64,000 bases of DNA, taken from positions 1,178,001 through 1,242,000 of the forward strand of contig JADJXT010000001.1 in NCBI GenBank assembly GCA_016720115.1, read 5' to 3'. Made by a program: the position numbers and the translations under genes. The stretch's first letter is position 1. Each line of letters begins with the position of its first letter. Under the pieces are notes generated by a model. That model made no database searches. It was given only the letters and a program-made list of their open reading frames with translations, and was not told the DNA's origin. Positions 18,189 through 26,401 of the stretch are shown piece after piece. The stretch comes from Sphingomonadales bacterium. GTDB lineage: Bacteria > Pseudomonadota > Alphaproteobacteria > Sphingomonadales > Sphingomonadaceae.

Positions 18189-18845
18189 TCATCTGGACGG
18201 CCGCCCGCGCGGGCGCATGGTCAGGTCGCACCCCGTCAGTCGCTCTACGCCGCTTTTGAAAGCCGCAGACCCCAAAGGTCGGCCATTGCGTTCGCTGGCC
18301 CGGATCGCTTCATGCGCATCGGCTTGCAAGCCATCGGCCAGGAATGCCTGCCAGTCGCTCACCATCGCCTGCCCCGCCGCCAGATCGGTGACGCCGTCGG
18401 CAGCCCCGCCAAGATGCGCGCGTGCGCTGGACCACGCCCAGTCCTCCGGCCGGTCGACCAGTCGGGCCCGAACCGGATTAAGCTCGACATAGCGCAATGC
18501 CGACAGGCAATGCGGCTCATCCATCGGAAAGGAGGCAAAGCGTTCCTGCCATAAATGGCCGCGCCAGCCTTCGCGCTCGTTCACATGACGGGTATATCGC
18601 CGATGCGTCTCCCCCAACGCCGCGCGCAGCCCGTCGCCATGGCTGGGCACCAAAACCAGATGGACATGGTTGGGCATCAGGCACCAGGCCCAGATTTTCG
18701 TCCCCGTTTTTTCACACCATTCCGCCAGCAGGCTTTTGTAAAAGCGGTAATCGTCGTCGGAGAAAAACGTCGTCTGCCGCCGATTGCCGCGCTGCGTGAC
18801 ATGGTGTGGAACATCAGAAACAACAAGACGCGCAACTCTGGGCAT
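18189..18845 (-). CDS. REP-associated tyrosine transposase (RAYT, Y1 HUH family)
   Basis: Single-strand DNA nuclease of the IS200/IS605-related TnpA_REP group, which act on palindromic REP sequences. The 218-residue protein has MPNHVHLVLVP with the HUH pair His60/His62, GHLWQERFAS, and the tyrosine helix ALRYVELNPVRARL with the presumed catalytic Tyr119. The start MPRVARL at 18845 is typical of the family; a 16-codon upstream extension would run into the palindrome. It is flanked by palindromes R2 (11 bases away) and R3 (19 bases upstream), and the same palindromes occur in mccB and after thiC. Confidence 0.9.
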   Translation of the reverse strand: MPRVARLVVSDVPHHVTQRGNRRQTTFFSDDDYRFYKSLLAEWCEKTGTKIWAWCLMPNHVHLVLVPSHGDGLRAALGETHRRYTRHVNEREGWRGHLWQERFASFPMDEPHCLSALRYVELNPVRARLVDRPEDWAWSSARAHLGGAADGVTDLAAGQAMVSDWQAFLADGLQADAHEAIRASERNGRPLGSAAFKSGVERLTGCDLTMRPRGRPSR

Positions 18846-18863
18846 GGCCAAGGCGTAGTGCCA

Positions 18864-18948
18864 TAAATAGGGACAGTATATATTTAATTTCAAAATATGC
18901 GGCCTGGCTGGGAGTTGGACAAAATTAAATATATACTGTCCCTATTTA
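18864..18948. repeat. RAYT-family palindrome upstream of the transposase (copy R3)
   Basis: Perfect 27-bp inverted repeat, 18864-18890 and 18922-18948, with a 31-base loop, containing TAAATAGGGACAGTATATAT. It lies 19 bases upstream of the RAYT start codon, so the hairpin would be in the 5' leader and could limit expression as well as serve as substrate. Confidence 0.92.
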
Positions 18949-19032
18949 CGGCTCAGGAAAAATCGCTGTCCTACATATAACCATATAGGTTATTCGCGAT
19001 TCGTTTTCATAACCCAGAAAGGAATCCGACAA

Positions 19033-19293
19033 ATGCCTAGCCCCAAACAACCGCCACGCAAAGCGCCGCAGCCACAGCTTCCCCTCTCGCCGCGGCTGGC
19101 GGAGTTGCAGCAGATGGTCAACGCCTTGGCAGAGAGCGAGCGGATGACGCAGCTGGTCGATTATCTCGACGATTTGCGGAAGGAATTTGATTGGGCCGCC
19201 GCCGAGCTGAAAGCGCTTGGCATGTGCGCGCCTTGCTATTTTTCCGAACTCGACAATGGCGACGACCATGATTGTGTTGAGGAGGATTGGTGA
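19033..19293 (+). CDS. Hypothetical protein, first of a coupled pair
   Basis: An 86-residue protein with a Pro/Lys-rich start, a helical middle (LAELQQMVNALAESERMTQLVDYLDDL) and an acidic tail with the pair CAPC and GDDHDC. Those could form a small metal site, but I recognise no family. Its TGA overlaps the next gene's ATG (TGATG), and GGAGGA for the next gene lies inside it, so the two are co-translated. Located just beyond RAYT palindrome R3. Confidence 0.6.
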   Translation: MPSPKQPPRKAPQPQLPLSPRLAELQQMVNALAESERMTQLVDYLDDLRKEFDWAAAELKALGMCAPCYFSELDNGDDHDCVEEDW

Positions 19294-19976
19294 TGGCGCG
19301 CCGTCGCAAGCCGGAGGATGATCTGGCCGCCGCCTCCGCCAATCCGCCGCAGCATATCCCCGCTGGCCCGAAGGTTGAATTTGCCCGTCTGATGCCCGGA
19401 TACAAAAACCGCCACGATGGCTGGAACCAGCAACGGCTGCAGCGCTTCCTCGATACGTTGGGGCATACCGGCTGCGTCAAGGATGCGGCGCGGGTGGCGG
19501 GGATGTCTGCGGTTGCAGCGCGGCGGGCGCAACGGCGCTATCCGCTTTTTGCCGCCGCGTGGGAGGATGCGCTCGATCGCTCGCGGCAGGGCCTGATCGC
19601 CATTGCCTATCAGCGCGCGGTCGAGGGGCGCGAGACGATCATCATCCGCAAAGGCGAGGAATATGAGCGCAAGATCGAGCCTTCGGATTCGATGCTCGGC
19701 CTGCTTATCAAGCGCGGCGACATGTCGGGTGCGAAGCTGGCTGAAAAATCAGACGAGGTGCTGACCTATGACGAATGGAAGCAGGGTTGGACGTTCAAGC
19801 AATATGGCGGGAAGTGGAAGCCGCCACCTGCAAAGGAAGTGCAGGCGCGGCTGGAGGCGAAGTTCGCGCTGATGCGCAAGCGGATGTTCGCCGATGCCGA
19901 TGCCAAAGGCGTGTGCATCCGCTGCGATGCGCCGCTGCGCCCCGGTGTGACCAATGCGATGCTCAATGGGGAATAG
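19293..19976 (+). CDS. Hypothetical HTH-containing protein, second of a coupled pair
   Basis: A 227-residue protein. Residues 40-75 (QQRLQRFLDTLGHTGCVKDAARVAGMSAVAARRAQRR) read as a helix-turn-helix like those in phage terminase small subunits and related sphingomonad proteins. A basic C-terminus includes a CIRC motif. The ATG at 19293 follows GGAGGA by six bases and overlaps the previous stop. A DNA-binding role is inferred from the HTH; no terminase large subunit is nearby, so a prophage origin is unproven. Confidence 0.65.
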   Translation: MARRRKPEDDLAAASANPPQHIPAGPKVEFARLMPGYKNRHDGWNQQRLQRFLDTLGHTGCVKDAARVAGMSAVAARRAQRRYPLFAAAWEDALDRSRQGLIAIAYQRAVEGRETIIIRKGEEYERKIEPSDSMLGLLIKRGDMSGAKLAEKSDEVLTYDEWKQGWTFKQYGGKWKPPPAKEVQARLEAKFALMRKRMFADADAKGVCIRCDAPLRPGVTNAMLNGE

Positions 19977-20044
19977 GGGGCAGGGCGATGCGCCTGGCCC
20001 TTGCATTCGCGGGCAATCGGGTGAAGGAATGGCTCGAAAGGAAC

Positions 20045-20824
20045 ATGACGATGCGCAGCATAGCGACGATTTTGGCGGGCAGCCTGCTGCTTGCGGGCTG
20101 TATGGCCAATGGCGGGGCCGAGGGTGCGGGCGATGCAGCCAAGCGCACCGGCAGCAGCGAACTGGCGCAGCCTTCGGGCGATGCGATCGAGGCGGTGTTC
20201 CAGTGCGGCAATGGCAAGCGCTTCGACATCGCCTTTTCGGGCACCTCGGCCCGGCTGACGGTCGGCGGGACGAGCCATGTCCTGGCGCAGCAGCCCAGCG
20301 GATCGGGCTATTCCTATGCAGGCGAGGGGCACAGCCTGCGCGGCAAGGGCAAGGATGTGACCTGGACCGAACCTTCGGGGGTGAGCAATGAATGTTTCGA
20401 GATCGATCCCGCGCATCCGCCGCAAATCCAGCCGCCCGGGCCGCCGGTGACGCGCGGCCTGCCGGGGACGAAATGGCGGCTGGTGCAGTTCCAGTCGATG
20501 GATGACAGCATCGGCACCAAGGTTCCGCCCAATCCGGAAAAATATCTGCTGACCTTCGCCAGCGACGGCACGCTGACGGCGCAGCTCGACTGCAACCGGC
20601 TGGCGGGCAAGTGGGAGGCAACGCCAAGCTCGCCCACCGGCGGCGGGCTGGCGATCGGCGGCGGCGCGATGACGCGCGCGATGTGCCAGCCGGGCGCGAT
20701 GGACACGCAAATTGCGCGCGATATGGGTTTCGTGCGCAGCTATACCATAGGCGGCACGCAGCTGCATCTGGCATTGCAGGCCGATGCCGGGATTTACACC
20801 TGGCAGGCCGTACCGCCGCAATAG
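20045..20824 (+). CDS. Lipoprotein with MliC-like and META domains
   Basis: Envelope lipoprotein of 259 residues: lipobox LLLAGC near residue 19, then a MliC-type lysozyme-inhibitor domain (about 50-120, beginning FQCGNGKRFDIAF with the paired cysteine in SNECFEI), then a META domain (about 140-255, LPGTKWRLVQF and LDCNRLAGKWEA). MliC proteins block host c-type lysozyme; META domains occur in heat-shock HslJ-type lipoproteins. The start at 20045 follows AAAGGAAC. Function as an envelope-stress or lysozyme-defence protein is inferred. Confidence 0.75.
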   Translation: MTMRSIATILAGSLLLAGCMANGGAEGAGDAAKRTGSSELAQPSGDAIEAVFQCGNGKRFDIAFSGTSARLTVGGTSHVLAQQPSGSGYSYAGEGHSLRGKGKDVTWTEPSGVSNECFEIDPAHPPQIQPPGPPVTRGLPGTKWRLVQFQSMDDSIGTKVPPNPEKYLLTFASDGTLTAQLDCNRLAGKWEATPSSPTGGGLAIGGGAMTRAMCQPGAMDTQIARDMGFVRSYTIGGTQLHLALQADAGIYTWQAVPPQ

Positions 20825-21000
20825 GCCAAACCGGCCGGTGCGGGTGCGCGCTTGCAGGCATTTCCATCGCTCACATTCTGTGACGGGCAGTCACCGAATG
20901 TAAAATCTTGCGCAGGTGCGCGCAGACGGCTGGTCTGTTTACGCTTCTGAAACGCGAAGGGCCTATTGCGTCTGGACAAACGATTGGAAACCAGACCAAA

Positions 21001-23220
21001 ATGGGTGCTAGAAAATTTTCGTGGGGATCGTCCGATCGTAAATCGGCAGAGCAGGCCGGGCGCGGACTATTGGGCAAAATGGGGCAGCGTCAGGCGCCTG
21101 CATCGCCCGCCACTTCGTCGAAAGACGCGCTTCTGCTGCTGCAGAATTTCGAAGAGAGCGGGCGGGGCTGGTTCTGGTCGATCGATGCCGAGGGGCGCAT
21201 CACCTATTTGAGCGAATCGATTTGCGAGAAGCTGGGCGCGGAACGCGATGCCCTGCTGGGCAAGGAATTTGTCGAACTGTTCCTGAAACCCGACACCAGC
21301 GAAGACCGCCAGCGGACCTTGCCCTGGGTACTGATGCGGCAATCGAAGTTTGATGATTTGGCGCTGCAGGCCGCCGATGTCGAAGACGAAATCTGGTGGG
21401 CGGTTTCGGGGCGGCCTTATCATCATGCCAATGGCGACTTTGCCGGCTATCGCGGCAGCGGCGCCGACATCACCGAACAGCGCCGCGCATCGAAGGATAA
21501 TGACCGGCTGGCAACCTATGACCCGCTGACCGGGTTGCTCAACCGCCATCGCATGGGAAAGCTGCTGGAAAGCACATTGTCGGCATTCCAGCTGCAGAGG
21601 CGGGCCTGTTCGATCATGCTGATCGACCTCGACCGGTTCAAGCAGGTGAACGACACGCTGGGCCACCCGGCGGGCGATGCCCTGCTGAAGCAGGTTGCCG
21701 AACGATTGATCAAGGTGGTCGGCGACCGCGAAAAGGTGAGCCGCCTGGGCGGCGATGAATTCCAGATCATCCTGCAGGACGAAGATGATCGCGGCATATT
21801 GGGCGAGATGGCGGACAAGATCATCAAAAGCCTGTCGCACCCCTATTCGATCGATGGCAGCCGCTGCATCATCGGCGCGTCTGTGGGCATCGCAGTCAGC
21901 CCGTTTGACGGCCAGTCGAGCGAAGACCTGATCCGCAACGCCGACCTTGCGCTTTATGCGGCCAAAGGCGGCGGTCGCGGGCGGTTCCGTTTCTATTCAA
22001 GCGATCTGCTGCAGGCGGCAGAAGACCGGCGGATATTGGAAGAAGATCTGCGCGATGCGCTCGATCGCGATGAAATCTGGCTTTCATACCAGCCGGTGGT
22101 CAATGCCCAGACCAATATCGTCACCGGGTTCGAAGCGCTGATACGCTGGAATCATCCCGAACGCGGAAATATCTCGCCAGCGCTGTTCATCCCGATTGCA
22201 GAGGAAACCAACCAGATCGGCGCTCTTGGCGAATGGGCCTTGCGCAAGGCGTGCGATGATGCAGCCAAATGGCCGGGCAAGATGAAAGTCGCGGTCAACG
22301 TATCGCCGATCCAGTTTGCCAATGAAGCTCTGCCCAAGATCATCAAGGAAGCGCTTTCAACATCGGGGCTGGCCCCCGGTCGGCTCGAACTTGAAATCAC
22401 CGAAAGCGTGTTTCTGCAGGATTCGGACGATACCGACAGCATGTTCCAGCGGTTGAAGGATATCGGTGTCCGCCTCGCACTCGACGATTTCGGCACCGGC
22501 TATTCCTCCTTGGGCTATCTGAAGACAGCGCCGTTCGATAAGATCAAGATCGACCAGAGCTTTGTGCGCGGGGCGACTGAGCCGGGTTCTCGGAACGGCG
22601 CGATTATCTCCGCCATTGTCGCACTCGCCAACGCACTGGGCATGGAAACGACCGCCGAAGGCATCGAATCGCTCGACCAGCTCGATCTGGTCCGCGAACT
22701 GTGCGTCAGCCATGTGCAGGGCTATGTGTATAGCCAGCCGGTCGCCAACGATGTGCTTCTGGAAAAATGCGAAGAAGGCAAATGGGAAATCACGCCCACC
22801 GGCCCCGCCGTGCAGCGCAGCGACCGCCAGACCATGTATCGCAAGATCGGCGCGATCCATGACGACCATTATTACAATATCGTGCTGCGCAACGTCTCCC
22901 AGTCGGGCGCATTGATCGAAGGCATTGTCGACGTGCCGCTGGGCACCAAATTCGTCATTGATTTTGGCGACGGCCAACTCGCCGTTTCGTCGGTGGTCAG
23001 ATCTGAAGGTGCGCAACAGGGCGTCGAATTCGAAGAAAGGCTGGTGAACGACGGCAATGGTGGCCTTTGCACCAGCCGCCGCGTTTCGCCCTATATGATG
23101 GCCGCTGCGGGCGTTCCGATGACGAGCCTGCCGCCCGGCTATTATGACGATGTCGAGCGGCCATCAGGCAAAAAGGGTTTGCCGACCTTCAGCACGGTAA
23201 GCGACTGGAAAGCCGGCTAG
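21001..23220 (+). CDS. PAS-GGDEF-EAL-PilZ cyclic-di-GMP protein
   Basis: Soluble c-di-GMP turnover protein of 739 residues from the ATG at 21001 (open frame upstream, no better site). Order: PAS (about 40-135), GGDEF (about 170-330) with intact RLGGDEF at 250-254 but no RxxD inhibitory site at the usual place, EAL (about 350-600) with EALIRW at 378, NVSPIQF, ALDDFGTGYSSL, KIDQSF, TAEGIES and QGYVYS, so phosphodiesterase residues are present, and a degenerate C-terminal PilZ (LRNVSQSGALIEG). Either or both activities may be real; the signal is unknown. No transmembrane segment. Confidence 0.9.
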   Translation: MGARKFSWGSSDRKSAEQAGRGLLGKMGQRQAPASPATSSKDALLLLQNFEESGRGWFWSIDAEGRITYLSESICEKLGAERDALLGKEFVELFLKPDTSEDRQRTLPWVLMRQSKFDDLALQAADVEDEIWWAVSGRPYHHANGDFAGYRGSGADITEQRRASKDNDRLATYDPLTGLLNRHRMGKLLESTLSAFQLQRRACSIMLIDLDRFKQVNDTLGHPAGDALLKQVAERLIKVVGDREKVSRLGGDEFQIILQDEDDRGILGEMADKIIKSLSHPYSIDGSRCIIGASVGIAVSPFDGQSSEDLIRNADLALYAAKGGGRGRFRFYSSDLLQAAEDRRILEEDLRDALDRDEIWLSYQPVVNAQTNIVTGFEALIRWNHPERGNISPALFIPIAEETNQIGALGEWALRKACDDAAKWPGKMKVAVNVSPIQFANEALPKIIKEALSTSGLAPGRLELEITESVFLQDSDDTDSMFQRLKDIGVRLALDDFGTGYSSLGYLKTAPFDKIKIDQSFVRGATEPGSRNGAIISAIVALANALGMETTAEGIESLDQLDLVRELCVSHVQGYVYSQPVANDVLLEKCEEGKWEITPTGPAVQRSDRQTMYRKIGAIHDDHYYNIVLRNVSQSGALIEGIVDVPLGTKFVIDFGDGQLAVSSVVRSEGAQQGVEFEERLVNDGNGGLCTSRRVSPYMMAAAGVPMTSLPPGYYDDVERPSGKKGLPTFSTVSDWKAG

Positions 23221-23489
23221 GCCGCGTCGGCTATCCGCACCCTTTTGTCGCGGCTGGTTGCGCCGCTCACCAGTTCGACCTCACGTACGGGAATGCCGAG
23301 CAGCCCGGCCAGTTGCGCGAGCACCGCCTTGGTCGCCTTGCCATCTTCGGGCGCGGTGCGGGTCCACAGTTTGAGGCCGCCATTTGCGATTGCCGCGCGC
23401 TCGACCTTCGCCCCCGGCACCACGCGCAGTACCAGCACCCCGCCGGCATCGGCGAGCGCGCGGATTTCCTGTGGAGACGGGTTCGACAT
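23217..23489 (-). CDS. DUF167 / YggU-family protein
   Basis: A 90-residue protein of the small, widely conserved DUF167 family: LVLRVVPGAKVERAAI, the conserved DGKATKAVLAQLAGLLGIP stretch and VELVSGATSRDKRVRI. Function unknown across the family. It is convergent with the GGDEF-EAL gene (four-base overlap) and transcribed away from thiC; the short gap to the riboswitch contains both promoters. Confidence 0.85.
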   Translation of the reverse strand: MSNPSPQEIRALADAGGVLVLRVVPGAKVERAAIANGGLKLWTRTAPEDGKATKAVLAQLAGLLGIPVREVELVSGATSRDKRVRIADAA

Positions 23490-23526
23490 GCTGGACAGTT
23501 AGGGCAAGGCGCCCTATCCTTGCAAC

Positions 23527-23617
23527 ATCCCCGGGGAGCCAGTGCTGGCTGAGAGGGGCTGGTCACGCAGCCCGACCCGTTGAACCTGAACCTGTTAGCA
23601 CAGGCGGAGGGAGGGAG
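23527..23617 (+). ncRNA. TPP riboswitch (THI element) of thiC
   Basis: Thiamine pyrophosphate aptamer with the universal strings CTGAGA (from 23548) and ACCCGTTGAACCTGAACCTG, closing GGCGGAGGGA. Downstream, TTTCTCC at about 23640 can pair with GGAGAAG just before the thiC ATG, burying the ribosome site. This suggests translational shut-off when TPP is bound. Confidence 0.95.
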
Positions 23618-23665
23618 CGGCTTCACCCGAAAACCGCCCTTTCTCCGTAACCTTGGAGAAGAGAG

Positions 23666-25528
23666 ATGGGCGACGCCCCCGCACGCAGTGAACAGCCGGC
23701 CGTTACCACCGGCGCCATTCGCGGATCGAAAAAGATCCATGTCGGCCCGCTGAAGGTCGCGATGCGCGAAATCCACCTCGAACCGACAAGCGGCGAACCG
23801 CCGGTGCGCGTCTATGATACCAGCGGCCCCTATACCGATCCCGATGCGCGCATCGACATCGCACAGGGCCTCGCCGAATTGCGCCGTGACTGGATCATCG
23901 CGCGCGGCGATGTCGAGGCGAAGGAGCAGCGGCAGGTCCGCCCCGAGGATAATGGCCAGCTTGGCCCCGATCGCAGCGGCGGCGTCGCGCCTTTCCCCAA
24001 TGTGAAGCAACAGGTGCTGCGCGCAAAGCCCGGCATGAATGTGTCGCAGATGCACTATGCCCGGCGCGGCATCATCACGCCTGAAATGGAATATGTCGCG
24101 GAGCGCGAAAATCTGGGCCGCGCGCGCCTCGCCGAATATGTGCGCGACGGCGAAAGCTTTGGCGCCGCCATCCCCGATTATGTGACGCCCGAATTCGTCC
24201 GCGACGAAGTGGCGCGGGGCAGGGCGATCATCCCGTCGAACATCAACCACCCCGAAAGCGAGCCGATGGCGATCGGGCGCAATTTCCTGGTGAAGATCAA
24301 CGCCAATATCGGCAACAGCGCGGTCGCGAGCGACGTGGCGAGCGAGGTCGACAAAATGGTCTGGTCGATCCGCTGGGGCGCCGATACGGTGATGGACCTT
24401 TCGACCGGGCGCAACATCCACGACACGCGCGAATGGATCATCCGCAACAGCCCCGTCCCCATCGGCACCGTGCCGATCTATCAGGCGCTCGAAAAGGTTG
24501 GCGGCATTGCCGAGGAACTGAGCTGGGAAATCTTCCGCGATACATTGATCGAACAGGCCGAGCAGGGGGTTGACTATTTCACCATCCATGCCGGCGTGCG
24601 CCTGCCCTATGTGCCGCTGGCGGCGAAGCGCGTGACGGGCATCGTCTCGCGCGGCGGCAGCATCATGGCGAAATGGTGCCTCGCGCATCACAAGGAAAGC
24701 TTCCTCTACGAACGCTTTGACGAAATTACCGAGATCATGAAGGCCTATGACGTTGCCTACAGCCTCGGCGATGGCCTGCGCCCCGGCAGCATCGCCGACG
24801 CCAATGACGAGGCGCAATTTGCCGAGCTTTACACGCTGGGCGAACTCACCAAGCGCGCCTGGGAACAGGATGTGCAGGTGATGATCGAAGGCCCCGGCCA
24901 TGTGCCGATGCACAAGATCAAGGAGAATATGGACAAGCAATTGGAGGCGTGCGGCGAAGCGCCCTTCTACACATTGGGGCCGCTCACCACCGACATCGCG
25001 CCGGGATATGACCATATCACCAGCGGCATCGGCGCGGCGATGATCGGCTGGTACGGCACGGCGATGCTCTGCTACGTCACCCCCAAGGAGCATCTGGGCC
25101 TACCCGACCGTGACGATGTGAAGGTGGGCGTCGTGACGTATAAACTGGCGGCGCACGCGGCGGACCTCGCCAAGGGCCACCCGGCGGCAAAAGTGCGTGA
25201 CGATGCGCTGTCCAAGGCGCGTTTTGAGTTCCGCTGGCGCGACCAGTTCAACCTGAGTCTCGACCCCGACACGGCGGAGCAATATCACGACCAGACTTTG
25301 CCTGCGGAGGGGGCGAAGAGCGCCCATTTCTGCAGCATGTGCGGGCCTAAGTTTTGTTCGATGAAGATTTCGCAGGAGGTGCGGGAATTTGCGAAACTGC
25401 AGAATCAGGGTAGCGAGAGCTTTATTGCGGCGGAGGATGCTGAGAAGGGCATGGCGCAAATGAGCGAAGTCTATGACGCCACCGGGCGGGAGTTGTATAT
25501 GGGTGCTGGTGATCGGGAGCATGATTGA
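23666..25528 (+). CDS. thiC: Phosphomethylpyrimidine synthase ThiC
   Basis: Radical-SAM-type enzyme that rearranges aminoimidazole ribotide to the thiamine pyrimidine. 620 residues, full length, with MNVSQMHYARRGIITPEMEY, the long conserved core including TIHAGVRLPYVPLAAKRVTG, and the C-terminal cluster motif CSMCGPKFC (CxxCx4C, about 556-564). Controlled by the TPP riboswitch 50 bases upstream. The tail DREHD at the end is repeated in diverged form 150 bases downstream, beyond a RAYT palindrome, suggesting past exchange of the gene end. Confidence 0.97.
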   Translation: MGDAPARSEQPAVTTGAIRGSKKIHVGPLKVAMREIHLEPTSGEPPVRVYDTSGPYTDPDARIDIAQGLAELRRDWIIARGDVEAKEQRQVRPEDNGQLGPDRSGGVAPFPNVKQQVLRAKPGMNVSQMHYARRGIITPEMEYVAERENLGRARLAEYVRDGESFGAAIPDYVTPEFVRDEVARGRAIIPSNINHPESEPMAIGRNFLVKINANIGNSAVASDVASEVDKMVWSIRWGADTVMDLSTGRNIHDTREWIIRNSPVPIGTVPIYQALEKVGGIAEELSWEIFRDTLIEQAEQGVDYFTIHAGVRLPYVPLAAKRVTGIVSRGGSIMAKWCLAHHKESFLYERFDEITEIMKAYDVAYSLGDGLRPGSIADANDEAQFAELYTLGELTKRAWEQDVQVMIEGPGHVPMHKIKENMDKQLEACGEAPFYTLGPLTTDIAPGYDHITSGIGAAMIGWYGTAMLCYVTPKEHLGLPDRDDVKVGVVTYKLAAHAADLAKGHPAAKVRDDALSKARFEFRWRDQFNLSLDPDTAEQYHDQTLPAEGAKSAHFCSMCGPKFCSMKISQEVREFAKLQNQGSESFIAAEDAEKGMAQMSEVYDATGRELYMGAGDREHD

Positions 25529-25556
25529 GGCTTGAGTCAACTGAGGACAGAAAATG

Positions 25557-25647
25557 ATTAAATAGGGACAGTATATATTTAATTCGGAGACTTGCTTGCA
25601 GTCAGGCGATTGGCCAATGAATTAAATATATACTTTCCCTATTTAAT
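25557..25647. repeat. RAYT-family palindrome after thiC (copy R4)
   Basis: Arms 25557-25585 and 25619-25647, 29 bases each with one mismatch, containing AATAGGGACAGTATATATTT. Loop of 33 bases. Same sequence class as the palindromes flanking the RAYT gene. It starts 28 bases after the thiC stop and separates thiC from the relic of its own tail. Confidence 0.92.
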
Positions 25648-25675
25648 CGGCACCCGAAGGGGGAAGAAGTTTCAC

Positions 25676-25774
25676 GCAGAGGACGCAGGGCAAGGCATGG
25701 CCGCCATGTCAGAGCTGTTCAAGGAAACCGGTAGCGAACTTTATATGGGCCAAGGCAACCGCGAGCATGATTGG
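25676..25774 (+). pseudogene. Relic of a thiC 3' end
   Basis: Encodes AEDAGQGMAAMSELFKETGS followed by ELYMGQGNREHD, matching 22 of 32 residues of the real ThiC tail (AEDAEKGMAQMSEVYDATGR...). The stop codon has become TGG. No upstream ThiC sequence is present. It lies between palindrome R4 and the hicA remnant, so an accessory segment carrying or displacing a thiC end joined here. Confidence 0.8.
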
Positions 25775-25778
25775 CATT

Positions 25779-25798
25779 TGATACCGCATAGGGTATCA
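25779..25798 (+). promoter_or_regulatory. Perfect palindrome before hicA, probable HicB operator
   Basis: TGATACC-GCATAG-GGTATCA: 7-bp perfect arms with a 6-base spacer, ending seven bases before the hicA GTG. HicB-type antitoxins bind such palindromes to repress their operon. Binding by the HicB encoded downstream is inferred. Confidence 0.65.
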
Positions 25799-25804
25799 CT
25801 TCGC

Positions 25805-26055
25805 GTGACCAAAGCGGACAAGCTCTGGGCAGCAATGCGTCGCAATTCGCAAGGCGACTGGACCATCGACGATGTCCGCAAAGTTTGTAACGGGCTTGGC
25901 TGGTAATGCCTGCCGCCTACGGGTGGCGGCTCGCACTGGAAGGTCGCGATACCGGGGCAGGCGCGATCCTGACCATCCCGGCCAAGCGACCGATCAAGTC
26001 GGTCTATATCCGCAAGCTGATGGAATATGTGAAGGCGAACGAAGATGGCGAATAA
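25805..26055 (+). pseudogene. hicA: Broken HicA-like toxin gene
   Basis: From the GTG at 25805 it reads MTKADKLWAAMRRNSQGDWT...CNGLGW, then a TAA at 25904-25906. The same frame continues with PPTGGGSHWKVAIPG, the part with the conserved GxSH histidine, to TGA at 25970. The expected tail LTIPAKRPIKSVYIRKLMEY follows in another frame. So there is one nonsense change and one frameshift. The end overlaps the hicB start. HicA toxins cleave mRNA; this copy should be inactive unless the lesions are sequencing errors. Confidence 0.75.
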
Positions 26056-26401
26056 GGCAAAGACTGAAACGGTGGGCGGCTATGCGATCATGGTTGAACC
26101 GTTGAGCAAGGCCGATGGCGGCGGCTGGCTGGCCAGCGTCCCCGCGCTCCCCGGCTGCATGGGCGACGGTGAAACACCGGAGGAGGCCCTCGCCGATGCC
26201 GACGCTGCAATTGCCGAATGGACAGCAGCGGCGAAGGAACTTGGCCGCGACATCCCCGGCCCGCAAGCGCTCGGCCAATGGCGGCAAAGGGTGCCGCGCA
26301 GCTTGCACGAAAAACTGAAGATTATTGCGGCGCGCGAGGGTGTATCGCTCAACGCCTATGTGGCGAATGTGCTGGCGGAGAATGTGGGGCGGGCGGCGTG
26401 A
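26045..26401 (+). CDS. hicB: HicB-family antitoxin
   Basis: A 118-residue antitoxin with the HicB N-domain (YAIMVEPLSKADGGGWLASVPALPGCMGDGETPEEAL) and a C-terminal ribbon-helix-helix (PRSLHEKLKIIAAREGVSLNAYVANVL) for DNA binding. It normally neutralises HicA and represses the operon. Its ATG lies inside the 3' end of hicA, the usual arrangement. The toxin partner is broken, but a HNH nuclease gene overlaps its stop codon. Confidence 0.9.
   Translation: MANKAKTETVGGYAIMVEPLSKADGGGWLASVPALPGCMGDGETPEEALADADAAIAEWTAAAKELGRDIPGPQALGQWRQRVPRSLHEKLKIIAAREGVSLNAYVANVLAENVGRAA

Noticed and set aside
23267..25093. 608-codon open frame opposite thiC
   Set aside because: Antisense shadow of thiC and DUF167, with His/Arg-rich low-information sequence.
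25592..25906. A single 104-codon gene across palindrome R4, the thiC relic and the hicA start
   Set aside because: The frame joins three unrelated pieces (repeat arm, ThiC tail, HicA head), each with its own homology, so it is a chance fusion.
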